NCBI GenBank assembly: GCA_025352825.1
Contig: JANXSG010000161.1
Span: 1 to 35,180 of the forward strand
Origin: Chthonomonadaceae bacterium
GTDB lineage: Bacteria; Armatimonadota; Chthonomonadetes; Chthonomonadales; Chthonomonadaceae
DNA: 35,180 nt
Reading direction: 5' to 3'
The number at the start of each line of letters is the position of its first letter. The stretch's first letter is position 1. The notes below the pieces were generated by a model that was given only the letters and a program-made list of their open reading frames with translations, had not been told where the DNA came from and did not search any database. Position numbers and translations under genes: made by a program. This document shows positions 7,814 through 15,113 of this stretch, piece by piece.

Positions 7814-8830
7814 ATGTTCGGAATAATAGTCGCTGCGATTGTTGCCGCACTCGTTACGAGTTCGGTTACCCCGAGTATTCTGCGCTGGTCGGTTAAAGTC
7901 GGTCTGGTAGATATTCCAAGTGCGCGGCGAGTAAATACAGAGCCGATGCCTCGTGCTGGTGGTATTGCCATCTTTCTCGGCTTCCTGATTGCAGTACTGC
8001 TGACGGTAACAGTGCGCCAATTTAGTAAATCCGGCCAGCACACCTGGACTCCGCAGGTACTCGGAGTGCTGGCAGCATCTAGTTTTGCGGCACTCGTGGG
8101 GCTGATGGATGATTTCAAGAATCTCTCTGCAAAAGTACAGATACTGGCAATGGCAGCAGCGGGCTGTATTCTCGCAGTTTCGGGAGTGCGGATCGAGGGA
8201 ATAACGAATCCTCTTGGCGGGACATTCGGAACTACCTACAACCCACTCATCAATTGGCATCCACTGGGAATTGCAGCCTCGATTTTAATTACGATCGTGT
8301 GGGTTTTTATCGTCACTAAAACCGTCGATGCTATCGATGGAGTAGATGGGCTGGCAGCGGGTGTTTGTGCAATTGCCGCTGCTACACTGGCGCTTATGGC
8401 GACACTACTTCACACCAAAGAAGGACCTACTGTAGCTCTTATTGCCGCTGCGCTCATGGGAAGCTGCCTCGGTTTTCTGCGATTCAACTATCATCCTGCA
8501 AAGATTATTATGGGAACTGTGGGTGCGTGGGTACTAGGTGTAGTTCTAGCCGCTATATCGATTCTAGGTGCATTCAAGCTAGCTGCAGCAGTCTCCGTGC
8601 TAGTGCCGGTTCTTGTTCTAGGCGTCCCTCTATTCGATTTTACGCATGTGTTAGCGCGAAGGCTTCTCGCTGGAGCTCCACTCACTGTAGCAGATAAGAG
8701 GCATCTGCACCATCGTTTGCTCGAAAGAGGGTGGAGCCAGCGTCAGATTGTCTGGTTTATCTATAGTCTTGCTACCCTGCTTTGCATTACTGCCTTTGCC
8801 ATTTTTCATATGGGACGCGGCGGGAATTAG
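7814..8830 (+). CDS. wecA: Undecaprenyl-phosphate sugar-1-phosphate transferase (WecA/TagO type)
   Basis: Polytopic inner-membrane enzyme of the MraY/WecA family that moves a HexNAc-1-phosphate, usually GlcNAc-1-P, from its UDP donor to undecaprenyl phosphate. This begins O-antigen, teichoic acid or capsule synthesis. All family motifs are present: PSARRVNTEPMPRAGGIAI at 35-53, LVGLMDDFKNL with the Mg-binding DD at 99-100, KTVDAIDGVDGLAAG at 169-182, and HLHHRLLERGWSQRQ near 297-311. The histidine-rich loop separates WecA/TagO from MraY. About ten hydrophobic helices are visible. AGGG lies nine bases before the ATG. The UDP-GlcNAc 2-epimerase gene follows, as expected for a GlcNAc/ManNAc-based polymer. 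Symbol given by family; tagO is equally fitting. Confidence 0.93.
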   Translation: MFGIIVAAIVAALVTSSVTPSILRWSVKVGLVDIPSARRVNTEPMPRAGGIAIFLGFLIAVLLTVTVRQFSKSGQHTWTPQVLGVLAASSFAALVGLMDDFKNLSAKVQILAMAAAGCILAVSGVRIEGITNPLGGTFGTTYNPLINWHPLGIAASILITIVWVFIVTKTVDAIDGVDGLAAGVCAIAAATLALMATLLHTKEGPTVALIAAALMGSCLGFLRFNYHPAKIIMGTVGAWVLGVVLAAISILGAFKLAAAVSVLVPVLVLGVPLFDFTHVLARRLLAGAPLTVADKRHLHHRLLERGWSQRQIVWFIYSLATLLCITAFAIFHMGRGGN

Positions 8831-8832
8831 TA

Positions 8833-8911
8833 AGACACGGTACTAAAGTACCGGACTGGATGTGCAAAGCCCATCTCCGGTCGCTTAGACTCCCTGCATG
8901 GGCTAAATTCT
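8833..8911. repeat. 79-bp dispersed element, copy 1
   Basis: About nine bases in ten match the reverse complement of 34717-34795. It starts three bases after the wecA stop. It contains two inverted repeats: CGGTACT/AGTACCG separated by AA, and AGCCCAT/ATGGGCT separated by 23 bases. It encodes no protein in this context. It may be a non-autonomous mobile repeat or a structured RNA element. Confidence 0.85.
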
Positions 8912-8920
8912 CGATTGATG

Positions 8921-8963
8921 TACCCCTCTCCTGTTTTTGGGAGAGGGGCTGGGGGGTAAGGAC
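8921..8963. repeat. GC-rich palindromic repeat, copy 1
   Basis: CCCCTCTCC (8923-8931) and GGAGAGGGG (8940-8948) pair over nine bases around an eight-base loop containing TGTTTTTG, followed by a G-rich tail GCTGGGGGGTAAGG. Copies in other orientations lie at 13521-13563 and 13657-13705. Sequences of this kind are abundant between genes in Planctomycetota and some other phyla, from general knowledge. Confidence 0.8.
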
Positions 8964-9008
8964 TTATGAGGGTCAAAGTGTATCAAATTTTCAAATTAGG
9001 TACTATGC

Positions 9009-10142
9009 ATGTCCAATAGGTTAAAAACTCGGGTTCTGTGTATCTTCGGTACACGTCCGGATGCTGTCAAGATGGCACCAATTGTACTGGAGTTGAAAAG
9101 GCAGTCGGAATTTTTCGATACTCGCGTCGTGGTGACTGGCCAGCATCGTGAACAGCTTGATCAGGTTCTGAAAGTGTTCGATATCGATCCAGATCACGAT
9201 CTTGCGATTATGCAGCACGGGCAGACTCTTCCGGAGATTACCACTAGAGCGCTCACGGGGCTGGATGCTGACCTACAGCTTCACTCTGCTGATATCTGCC
9301 TTGCTCAAGGTGACACCACCACTACTTTCGTGGCTGGACTGGCTGCCTTCTATCATAAAGTACCATTTGGGCATGTGGAAGCGGGGCTGCGTACAGGAAA
9401 TATGTACGATCCTTTCCCCGAAGAGATGAATCGCAGACTGGCTGCTTCACTGGCCAAATGGCATTTCGCGCCGACACCCGAAGCACGACAGAACCTTCTC
9501 AAGGAAGGAATCGAAGAGTCGACAATCCATGTCACAGGTAATACTAGCATCGATGCGCTATCCTCGGTTGCATCGCAGGATTTTCGTTTTCCTGAAGGTG
9601 CGTTGCGAAACATCGTAGAAGGCGATAGGCGACTTATCCTTGTGACTGCCCACCGACGTGAAAACTGGGGTGAGCCAATGAGCGATATTGCGCGTGCGGT
9701 TGCTGCTCTTGCAAACGAGTTTTCCGATTGCGAAATAGTGGTGGCTCTGCATAAAAACCCGGTGGTTCGGGAGAGTCTTGTTCCCATACTCGATATATTG
9801 AAAAGAGTTCACCTTATTGAACCTCCAGAGTATGTCCCTTTTGTGAAGCTGATGCAGCGCGCCACTTTGATTCTCACAGATAGTGGCGGAGTACAGGAAG
9901 AAGCGCCTACACTTGGAGTGCCGATACTAGTGCTCCGACAGACCACAGAGCGCCCAGAAGGTGTGGATGCCGGCACTGCCAAGCTGATCGGTACCAACAC
10001 AGACGTGATCGTATCTGAGGCACGAGAACTTCTTACCAACCCGGCAGCACATGCCGCTATGTCTCATTCAGCAAATCCTTACGGCGATGGCAGTGCCGCA
10101 GAAAAGATCGTTCATATTTTGAAAAGCAGTGACCATGTGTGA
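9009..10142 (+). CDS. wecB: UDP-N-acetylglucosamine 2-epimerase (non-hydrolysing)
   Basis: Cytoplasmic GT-B-fold enzyme interconverting UDP-GlcNAc and UDP-ManNAc for surface polysaccharide synthesis. The 377 residues match the family length. Signatures are FGTRPDAVKMAPIVLEL near the start, VTGQHREQLDQVL, HVEAGLRTGNMYDPFPEEMNRR near residue 120, TAHRRENWGEP near 212, and the UDP-binding LTDSGGVQEEAPTLGVPILVLRQTTERPEGVDAGTAKLIGT near 289-329. The Glu of HVEAG and the ERPE segment are conserved active-site positions. It probably belongs with the wecA-type gene 180 bases upstream, with two repeat elements lying between them. Confidence 0.96.
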   Translation: MSNRLKTRVLCIFGTRPDAVKMAPIVLELKRQSEFFDTRVVVTGQHREQLDQVLKVFDIDPDHDLAIMQHGQTLPEITTRALTGLDADLQLHSADICLAQGDTTTTFVAGLAAFYHKVPFGHVEAGLRTGNMYDPFPEEMNRRLAASLAKWHFAPTPEARQNLLKEGIEESTIHVTGNTSIDALSSVASQDFRFPEGALRNIVEGDRRLILVTAHRRENWGEPMSDIARAVAALANEFSDCEIVVALHKNPVVRESLVPILDILKRVHLIEPPEYVPFVKLMQRATLILTDSGGVQEEAPTLGVPILVLRQTTERPEGVDAGTAKLIGTNTDVIVSEARELLTNPAAHAAMSHSANPYGDGSAAEKIVHILKSSDHV

Positions 10143-10295
10143 GGCAAAAATGTGATAAAAATACGAAGTCAACAGTACCAAAACTGATTCATACCGAAAC
10201 TTATTTCGCTTATATTTCGTATTAGACTGATTGTCTTCCTCGTGGTGAGTATTATCACTTACAAAAATTATTAGGAAGCTTGTGTGGAGGCGACT

Positions 10296-12155
10296 ATGAC
10301 ACAGAAAATCCGATTATTTCCAATATTGATATCATCACTCCTATTCATTCTATCTAGTCCTACTATTCAATCCGCATCATCAGCGGAATTAGTGGTCTCA
10401 TCGATCAAAGATATATCTTTCACCGATCTGTCCGGAAAGTCTTACACACACGATTCAATCATTCATAATAGAGCTTCTGTGTTTTTCTTTGTATCAAGTC
10501 AGTGCCCAATTTCGAACATATACACTCCACGCATGATCGCCATCTCGCATGACTATTCCGCAATAGGAGTGCAGTGTTTTCTCGTGGATTCCAATGCCGA
10601 AGATACCATGATAGTGTTTAAAAAATATTCTTCGGATAGAAAATTCCCGTTTCCTGCCATTAAGGATGATGGAACTAAGCTCGCTGACTTGCTTCATGCT
10701 CAAACTACCCCTGAAGCTATTGTGATCGATAGTGCTGGGGATATTAGGTACCTGGGCCGAATTGATGACAATCAGGATATTTCCAAAGTGGCCCGAAAAG
10801 ATGTACGGGACGCGCTCAACGCAATTCTTGCCGGGAGAGCAGTCCTCCGCACTAGGGGACTTCCTTTTGGCTGCGCGATATTTCGGGATAAAAGCGCTCC
10901 CACATCCCATTCAAATACAAAATACACCTACACGAGAGATATTGCACCCATACTGAACGCTAACTGCGTGGTCTGCCATAGAAACGGTGAAGTAGCCCCA
11001 TTTGCTCTGGAAACCTATCCCCAGGCACGAACCTGGGCTGCAGCTATTAAAGATTACACTACGCGTAAGCTAATGCCGCCGTGGAAACCTGTGGCCGGTT
11101 GGGGCGATTTTCACAATGCAAGATCTCTTTCGCAGGCTCAACTCCTGGCGATATCTTCCTGGGCCGATCAAGGAGCGCCGCAGGGCGATCTGAAATATTT
11201 ACCTGCATTACCAAAATTTCCTCCGCCCGGTCAATGGGCTCTCGGAACTCCCGATCTGATTCTTAGTCCGCCTAGGCCATACCACCTATCTGCTGAAAGC
11301 CCGGATGTCTATCGCAACTATGTACTTCCCGCCGATTTCAAAGAAGATCGCATGCTGAACGCCACCGAGTTCCAGCCCGGAAACCGTGCCATAGTGCATC
11401 ACATCGTGACATATATCGATACTTCCGGCATCGCTGAAAAGCTAGATGGACACGAGTCGGAGCCAGGCTATTCAGTACCTGGTACTTCCATAGGTGCGCT
11501 GGACGCAGAATGGGGTGATGTATGGGTTCCCGGAAGTGATCCGCGCCGACTGCCGTCGGGAATAGGTATTAAAATTCCAAAAGGTTCAAAACTGGTGATG
11601 CAGGTACACTACCATTGTGATGGGAAACCAGAATCGGATCTCAGTAAAATGGCGCTCTACTTCTCCAAAGAGCCCGTTCGTCAGCAGCTTATAACCATAC
11701 CAATAGGAAATATGACTTTTCGGCTCAAGCCAGACGATTCCCATGCGGTAGTCAAAGCCTTTTTGGGGATGTTTAGCTCCGGTCTCCCTAGAGCAGTAAA
11801 ACTGTGGAGTATCTTTCCTCACATGCACATGCTTGGCCGAGATATGAAAGTAGTAGCAACGCTGCCTGACGGGACCAAGAAACAACTGATATGGATCGAC
11901 AACTGGGATTTTAACTGGCAGGCGACCTATTTTTTTAAAGAGCCTATTGATCTTCCCAAAGGAACAAAGATAGTGATGGAAGCTGTCTATGATAACAGTG
12001 CTCAAAATCCCAGGCAAACCTCTCATCCTCCCAAGGAAGTGTATTTTGGAGAGCAGACAACCGACGAGATGTGCTTCGCATTTCTAGGGTTGACATTTGA
12101 AGATTCTGGTAAAAAACCATCTAAAAGATCTATAGGCATCTCTAGAAAACCTTGA
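10296..12155 (+). CDS. Exported redoxin / cytochrome c / copper monooxygenase-like fusion
   Basis: A 619-residue exported protein with three modules. Residues 1-33 are a signal peptide. A redoxin (AhpC/TSA-like thioredoxin fold) domain follows at about 35-185, with FFVSSQCPISNIYTPRM near 62-78; only one cysteine of that site remains. A c-type haem site, NCVVCHRNGEVAPF, lies near 222-235. The C-terminal half resembles copper type II ascorbate-dependent monooxygenases (PHM/DBH-like), with IVHHIVTYID, MQVHYHCDG and FPHMHMLGRDMKV as probable copper ligands. The substrate is unknown. The open frame begins at a GTG at 10284, but GGAGG sits five bases before the ATG at 10296, which I use. This domain order recurs in Planctomycetota, Acidobacteriota and Armatimonadota. 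Confidence 0.88.
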   Translation: MTQKIRLFPILISSLLFILSSPTIQSASSAELVVSSIKDISFTDLSGKSYTHDSIIHNRASVFFFVSSQCPISNIYTPRMIAISHDYSAIGVQCFLVDSNAEDTMIVFKKYSSDRKFPFPAIKDDGTKLADLLHAQTTPEAIVIDSAGDIRYLGRIDDNQDISKVARKDVRDALNAILAGRAVLRTRGLPFGCAIFRDKSAPTSHSNTKYTYTRDIAPILNANCVVCHRNGEVAPFALETYPQARTWAAAIKDYTTRKLMPPWKPVAGWGDFHNARSLSQAQLLAISSWADQGAPQGDLKYLPALPKFPPPGQWALGTPDLILSPPRPYHLSAESPDVYRNYVLPADFKEDRMLNATEFQPGNRAIVHHIVTYIDTSGIAEKLDGHESEPGYSVPGTSIGALDAEWGDVWVPGSDPRRLPSGIGIKIPKGSKLVMQVHYHCDGKPESDLSKMALYFSKEPVRQQLITIPIGNMTFRLKPDDSHAVVKAFLGMFSSGLPRAVKLWSIFPHMHMLGRDMKVVATLPDGTKKQLIWIDNWDFNWQATYFFKEPIDLPKGTKIVMEAVYDNSAQNPRQTSHPPKEVYFGEQTTDEMCFAFLGLTFEDSGKKPSKRSIGISRKP

Positions 12156-12460
12156 ACGAATCTGATGACATCTTGCAAAATATTTGATATGATGAGAAAT
12201 GTCGGAATATTCGATAGATTACCCTAATGAAAGAATCTGAACTTCCCGACAATATGAATTGTACGATGATGCAAAAGGCAAACTCACAGAAATGTGAGGA
12301 CGCAAAGCCATGGGCCTTACAGGAAATGAATAACTGCGCCAAGAGCTATCCGCTGCAGCGCACTATTCCTACTTCAGTTCCTCCTGTTGGCTGCCAGGTT
12401 GCCGTCCTCGACGTAGGGTAATGTTACCGACATTGCTTTTAACGCTCAGGAGGCAAAATT
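12156..12460. other. Region between the fusion gene and flgM
   Basis: 305 bases holding one possible small reading frame (12227-12421, listed separately). I see no convincing promoter pair or terminator. A flagellar sigma-28 promoter was looked for and not found. Confidence 0.4.
12227..12421 (+). CDS. Possible small cysteine-containing protein before flgM
   Basis: A 64-codon frame with four cysteines (MNCTMM, QKCED, NNCAK, VGCQVAV) and no membrane segment. It ends 39 bases before the flgM-like start. There is no Shine-Dalgarno sequence before the ATG, and I recognise no family. The codon use looks like that of neighbouring genes, which is the only support. It may be a real small gene or chance. 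Confidence 0.3.
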   Translation: MKESELPDNMNCTMMQKANSQKCEDAKPWALQEMNNCAKSYPLQRTIPTSVPPVGCQVAVLDVG

Positions 12461-12781
12461 ATGAAAATTTCAAACGAAGAAGTGAGCCGATTGCTTGCTT
12501 TCTCGCCGTCGGATCGCGGTACTACCCATTCACACTCTGCGAATTCGACAGCACTGGCCGACACCAATACGCACCCTTCGGATGCTGCGACGGTACATGT
12601 TTCACCGTCCGCTTATGAGGTGCAGCAGATAAAGAATCTTGTGAACTCTCTGCCAGATCAGCGCGTCGATAGGGTTCAGGCTCTCAAAGCGCAGATCGAC
12701 AATGGTTCCTATAAAGTTAGCGGCGAGGATATCGCCGAACTCATTATTCGCCGTGTGTTGGCGGATAACACAGCCATCTAA
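12461..12781 (+). CDS. flgM: FlgM-like anti-sigma-28 factor
   Basis: A 106-residue protein with a disordered, Ser/Thr/His-rich first half and a conserved C-terminal FlgM domain (about 55-103: VQQIKNLVNSLPDQRVDRVQALKAQIDNGSYKVSGEDIAELIIRRVL). FlgM binds the flagellar sigma factor FliA and is released by export through the hook-basal body. AGGAGG lies seven bases upstream of the ATG, a strong site. No other flagellar gene is in the window, so the gene is apart from its usual flgN/flgK neighbours, as in several phyla with scattered flagellar genes. Confidence 0.85.
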   Translation: MKISNEEVSRLLAFSPSDRGTTHSHSANSTALADTNTHPSDAATVHVSPSAYEVQQIKNLVNSLPDQRVDRVQALKAQIDNGSYKVSGEDIAELIIRRVLADNTAI

Positions 12782-12882
12782 CAAACCATTTATATCTGTA
12801 CCGAGAAGTATTCCGCAGCCGATGGCGTTTCTAACGACGCACCATCGGCTTCTTGTTGTTAAAAGCTATTCAGGAAGTTACC

Positions 12883-13476
12883 ATGGCGCCATATATAAAG
12901 ATTGCAGCATTATTCGTGATCGGGGGTGTTATGGCTGGGTGCCACGCTTCGCAGGAAAAAGCTTCGTTACACTTTCTTCATTTGACTACAGATAATGTAA
13001 ATGGCAAGTTAATTCGTGCAGTAGAACACACTGATGTCAGTGAATTAAAGTATAATGGCCGAGGAATGCAGCTGCAGGTGCATCATTTCGGCGATGTGCC
13101 TCTCAATTTATACGCCGAACAGTCTTCTGATAAAGGGAAGCACATCGAACTTGTGGAACTAAGTTCGACTCTCGATTTAACACATGATCAATGGAAACCA
13201 GTCTTTGAGGCTTGGTTTCACAAAGAGGCAGCTATTCCCGCAAACCAGTCTCTGCATCCTACGGTTGTGACGGTCAACAAGCACCAGGTATGGCAGTATA
13301 CTTCTGCGATGGCATCAACATCTTCTGTATCTCGTTATATGCGTGCCTATCTTATTCCAGAATGCAAACACGCGATCGTCATTCAAAGCCGAGGATGGGC
13401 TTCTACGGATACTTCTTCCTACAACCCATACTTGGATGAGTTGGCTTCTTCAGTAGATTTCGAAGAATCGCACTGA
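12883..13476 (+). CDS. Hypothetical lipoprotein
   Basis: A 197-residue protein with a lipoprotein signal peptide (MAPYIKIAALFVIGGVMAGC); the lipobox VMAGC puts the lipidated cysteine at residue 20. The body is hydrophilic, with a possible beta-rich C-terminal domain (VWQYTSAMAS...RYMRAYLIPECKHAIVIQSRGWAS). AGGA seven bases before the ATG at 12883 favours this start over the longer frame from 12853. I recognise no family. Confidence 0.75.
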   Translation: MAPYIKIAALFVIGGVMAGCHASQEKASLHFLHLTTDNVNGKLIRAVEHTDVSELKYNGRGMQLQVHHFGDVPLNLYAEQSSDKGKHIELVELSSTLDLTHDQWKPVFEAWFHKEAAIPANQSLHPTVVTVNKHQVWQYTSAMASTSSVSRYMRAYLIPECKHAIVIQSRGWASTDTSSYNPYLDELASSVDFEESH

Positions 13477-13520
13477 TGACCGTGTGAATTCAACATCTCT
13501 CTAAATACTCATATTTTAGC

Positions 13521-13563
13521 CATCACCCCCTGACCCTTCTCCCAAAAACAGGTGAGGGGTGAC
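13521..13563. repeat. GC-rich palindromic repeat, copy 2 (inverted)
   Basis: The reverse complement reads CACCCCTCACCTGTTTTTGG then GAGAAGGGTCAGGGGGTGA, clearly the same element as 8921-8963, including the TGTTTTTGGGAGA core. It lies just downstream of the lipoprotein gene. Confidence 0.75.
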
Positions 13564-13656
13564 GTTAAATCGTTGATTTCCAATCTCCCCCTTCGTGGGA
13601 TTAACCCCACTATTTAGATCAAAACCTTAACCGTTTTGGAAAAACCGATGCCATAG

Positions 13657-13705
13657 TCACCCCCTCCCTCTCCTGTTTATAGGAGAAGGAGACGGGGGGG
13701 GGTGA
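13657..13705. repeat. GC-rich palindromic repeat, copy 3
   Basis: CACCCCCTCCCTCTCCTGTT, then TATAGGAGAAGGAGAC and a run of nine G. Same plan as the copies at 8921 and 13521: C-rich arm, CTCCTGTTT core, AGGAGA arm, G-rich tail. It ends six bases before parS. Confidence 0.72.
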
Positions 13706-13710
13706 AATTT

Positions 13711-13726
13711 TGTTTCACGTGAAACA
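13711..13726. promoter_or_regulatory. parS: parS centromere site
   Basis: TGTTTCACGTGAAACA is a perfect 16-base palindrome identical to the Bacillus subtilis parS consensus bound by chromosomal ParB. It lies 12 bases past the end of the nudix gene, the last gene of the parA-parB-nudix run. It is the only copy I found in the window. parS sites cluster near oriC in most bacteria, so this suggests origin proximity. Confidence 0.97.
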
Positions 13727-13737
13727 TATTCGCGGGT

Positions 13738-14211
13738 TCATCGCAGGAAAACTTGAGAACTATTTGCCCAGGCATCCAGAGCGTTTAGTCTGCTATCCGG
13801 AATGAGGCGGATGGAATCGATCTCGCCTGGAGAAAGCCATCGAAAACCTGCCGACTCGCTGCTCTCTTGAAGATGCCCGCCTACCTGGCGCACTTCGAAA
13901 CACAAAACAAAACTTTGATGCACGTTACCATCGGGATATGAACAGACTGATAGCGGTGATGTATTTACAGCAATGAGCCGGACAATCTCAGTGTGAAGAC
14001 CAGTTTCCTCGGCCATCTCACGCACACAGCAGTCCTGGGCAGATTCACCAGAGTCCATTCTACCACCCGGCAGGCACCACCAATCACCCTGTGTGCGCTT
14101 CATGAAGAGAATTCTTTGGCACTCATCAAACAGAATTGCGGAGACGCCCGGGCTCACAGCGACGTTCGGTTTGGGGGCATTTGGATCATTGTAGTAGAAC
14201 TGCTCAATCAT
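13738..14211 (-). CDS. Nudix hydrolase
   Basis: A 157-residue pyrophosphohydrolase with a complete Nudix box at residues 50-72: G50, E56, R64-E65, E68-E69, G71, matching Gx5Ex7REUxEExGU. These enzymes hydrolyse nucleoside diphosphates linked to another group; the substrate cannot be read from the sequence. The flanking WCLPGGRMDSGES is typical of the MutT/ADP-ribose pyrophosphatase-like majority. The ATG lies two bases after the parB stop, and its GGGAGG site is inside the parB end, so it is co-translated with parB. A link to chromosome segregation is possible but unproven. Confidence 0.92.
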   Translation of the reverse strand: MIEQFYYNDPNAPKPNVAVSPGVSAILFDECQRILFMKRTQGDWWCLPGGRMDSGESAQDCCVREMAEETGLHTEIVRLIAVNTSPLSVCSYPDGNVHQSFVLCFEVRQVGGHLQESSESAGFRWLSPGEIDSIRLIPDSRLNALDAWANSSQVFLR

Positions 14212-14213
14212 GA

Positions 14214-15113
14214 CTACCTCCCATTCCTAAGTGTATTGACCAGCCGCTCAAGATCATCGGAAGTGTAGAATTCGATCTCTATTTTACCGCCAGTTCCGAT
14301 GGATGATTTAATGGTAACCTTTGTGCCCAATATCTGCTGAAGTTCTTCGATCACAGACGTTAGATTGGGATCGGGAACTATGGAATGAGTACTAGACTGT
14401 TCAATGTTATTCTGTGTTTTTGGCGGGGCAGCAGAGGATCGATATGATGATTGATGTGCATCTCTTGCTAGCCGTTCCGTATCGCGAACGGAAAGCTGAC
14501 GATTGCGGATTTGCTGATAAATCAACATACGATCAGAATCATTCTCACATACAAGCAATGCACGGCCATGACCTTCACTAATTTCACCCTGTTCTATACT
14601 CGTCTGAATAATCTCTGGCAGCTGCAATAGTCGCAGAGTGTTTGCTACTGCACTTCTACTTTTACCAACCCTGAGGGATACTGTCTCTTGAGTCATTCCG
14701 AACTCATCGATAAGACGTCGGTAGGCGCGTGCGGCCTCAAGTGGACCAATATCTTCACGCTGAAGATTTTCAACCACCGCAATTTCAAGCTGAACTTTGG
14801 ATTCAAGCTCCCGAATGAGGGCGGGTGCAGTCTGAAGCCCGGCGGCACAGGCAGCCCGGAACCTGCGTTCGCCAGCAACTAACTCATACCTATCCAACCC
14901 AACCCTGCGCAATAGTATTGGCTGCAGAATTCCGAATTCACGTACACTCGCAGTAAGTTCATCCAGTTTATCAGAATTGAATCGAGTGCGGGGTTGATAC
15001 GGATTAGGCACTATCTGGCTGACCGGAACCATCTTGACCTGACTGGACTCTTCAGGTGAAATTGTATCGGAGATAAGCGCCGCTAAACCTCTACCCAGTC
15101 CTCTTTTTTCCAT
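14214..15113 (-). CDS. parB: Chromosome partitioning protein ParB
   Basis: CTP-dependent DNA clamp that loads at parS and spreads to organise the origin region. From the ATG at 15113 it has 299 residues, the usual size. It opens with MEKRGLGRGLAALI, the ParA-stimulating N-terminus. The ParB/Srx domain follows with VPNPYQPRTRF, FGILQPILLR and the CTP-binding LVAGERRFRAA at 79-88. Then come ENLQREDIGPLEAARAYRRL, the helix-turn-helix TQETVSLRVGKSRSAVANTLRLLQLP, and a C-terminal dimerisation domain. The open frame runs 55 codons further upstream, but those lie inside parA; GGAGG before 15113 marks the real start. It overlaps the end of parA by 23 bases. Confidence 0.96.
   Translation of the reverse strand: MEKRGLGRGLAALISDTISPEESSQVKMVPVSQIVPNPYQPRTRFNSDKLDELTASVREFGILQPILLRRVGLDRYELVAGERRFRAACAAGLQTAPALIRELESKVQLEIAVVENLQREDIGPLEAARAYRRLIDEFGMTQETVSLRVGKSRSAVANTLRLLQLPEIIQTSIEQGEISEGHGRALLVCENDSDRMLIYQQIRNRQLSVRDTERLARDAHQSSYRSSAAPPKTQNNIEQSSTHSIVPDPNLTSVIEELQQILGTKVTIKSSIGTGGKIEIEFYTSDDLERLVNTLRNGR

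Noticed and set aside
7553-8260. Long minus-strand open frame (235 codons) opposite the lolA-like and wecA-type genes
   Set aside because: It is antisense to two well-supported genes, has no conserved motif or ribosome site, and is rich in residues expected from a shadow frame.
10160-10223. AATACGAA / TTCGTATT inverted repeat after wecB
   Set aside because: The arms are eight bases but about 48 bases apart and AT-rich, with no T-run; chance is likely. The stretch 10143-10295 otherwise holds no gene.
12156-12460. Sigma-28 type promoter before flgM
   Set aside because: Only a TTCGATAG-like sequence was found and no TAAA-type -35 at the right distance.
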